Positions 63,602 through 64,000 of a DNA stretch of 64,000 nt are shown here, one piece after another. Below the pieces are notes generated by a model, which was given only the letters and a program-made list of their open reading frames with translations, ran no database searches and was not told the DNA's origin. Made by a program: the position numbers and the translations under genes. This DNA comes from Peptostreptococcus anaerobius VPI 4330 = DSM 2949 (GTDB taxonomy: Bacteria; Bacillota; Clostridia; Peptostreptococcales; Peptostreptococcaceae). Within the stretch, counting starts at the first letter, position 1. Every line of letters begins with the position of its first letter. The stretch covers positions 1 to 64,000 of the forward strand of contig NZ_KB906608.1 in NCBI RefSeq assembly GCF_000381525.1. Direction: 5' to 3'.

Positions 63602-63626
63602 GTATGTGTTAGATGGGGGGATTAAG

Positions 63627-64000
63627 ATGAGAGAAATAAAGTTTAGAGCATGGGATGATGAGAATAAGAAGATGTACTCTCCAGAAGAGCTTGAGCAAGA
63701 AGGCGCATCTGAGTTAGAAAAGACAATCTATGGTTATCTTTCATTTGGCGCAGTTTTGATATATGATTTTAAAAATCCTGAAGAACCAGTAGAATTATTA
63801 CCACTTCAGTCTACTGGATGGTATGACAACGAACAAAAAGAAATTTACGAAGGTGATGTGGTAGAGAGTGACACTGGAACATATCAAATAATGTGGAGCG
63901 AAGAAGTTGCCGGATTTATCCTAATAGGAAACGATGGATCAATGGCAATGGGTGGTCCATACCTATCAGAAACATTTAAGTTAAAGGGAAATATCTATCA
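63627..64000 (+). CDS. YopX-family protein (cut by window end)
   Basis: The ATG at 63627 opens a frame that is still open at the window edge (124 codons). It has the YopX pattern: REIKFRAWDDENKKM at the start, LLPLQSTGWYDNEQKEIYEG in the middle, and IMWSEEVAGFIL. YopX proteins are mostly coded by phages (named from SPbeta) and have no known function. Its GGGGGG ribosome site is good. Being next to a molybdenum hydroxylase operon is unexpected; it may be the edge of an integrated element or a captured phage gene. Confidence 0.8.
   Translation, partial: MREIKFRAWDDENKKMYSPEELEQEGASELEKTIYGYLSFGAVLIYDFKNPEEPVELLPLQSTGWYDNEQKEIYEGDVVESDTGTYQIMWSEEVAGFILIGNDGSMAMGGPYLSETFKLKGNIY

Overview
The window comes from a low-GC anaerobic Firmicute, most likely a member of the Peptostreptococcaceae (Peptostreptococcus or a close relative). 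The grounds are the AT-rich codon use, strong AGGAGG-type ribosome sites, a SufCBDSU iron-sulfur operon, cell-wall-binding repeat 2 (CWB2) surface proteins in place of LPXTG proteins, and a clostridial-style molybdenum hydroxylase cluster. This placement is inferred from gene content only. No rRNA or tRNA gene was recognised.

Layout. 1-319: the 3' end of a group II intron with the tail of its maturase. 487-5278: the suf operon. 5478-9012: an acidic protein, a split chromate-type transporter, and on the minus strand a membrane protein, a Cys-rich tailed protein and a HAD phosphatase. 9164-13047: poorly known genes, a YheO-type regulator, and a lipoprotein gene broken by one in-frame TGA. 13166-16178: an operon for an MBL-fold hydrolase, a RelQ-type alarmone synthetase, a metallophosphoesterase and a HAD nucleotidase. 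16271-17194: class II aldolase (minus strand). 17449-20468: envelope genes (diacylglycerol glycosyltransferase, polysaccharide deacetylase, flippase-like membrane protein).

20935-48776 is the centre of interest: about 28 kb devoted to heme capture. I count about 15 NEAT-like domains plus one Shp-type domain in eight proteins. Two giant proteins repeat the layout of streptococcal Shr (N-terminal repeat modules, NEAT, EF-hand-like loop, leucine-rich repeats, NEAT) but end in three CWB2 modules. A third giant and a 491-residue protein are also CWB2 anchored, two NEAT proteins have a signal peptide but no visible anchor, and two are held by a C-terminal membrane helix. One of the membrane proteins is a clear Shp homologue, followed directly by an HtsABC-type heme transporter. 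The set reads as a full relay: released hemophores, wall-held receptors, membrane-held Shp, lipoprotein, then permease and ATPase. Fur-like sites and a 105-bp duplicated leader lie between the genes.

49023-50363 is rpoN. 50518-63544 is a molybdenum block: nucleotidyltransferase-ModE fusion, histidine phosphatase, XdhC, MoeA-like protein, MoaC, MoaA, MOSC-Mog fusion, ModABC, and the three subunits of a xanthine-dehydrogenase-family enzyme. Three gaps in this block carry different short tandem repeats. The window ends inside a YopX-family gene.
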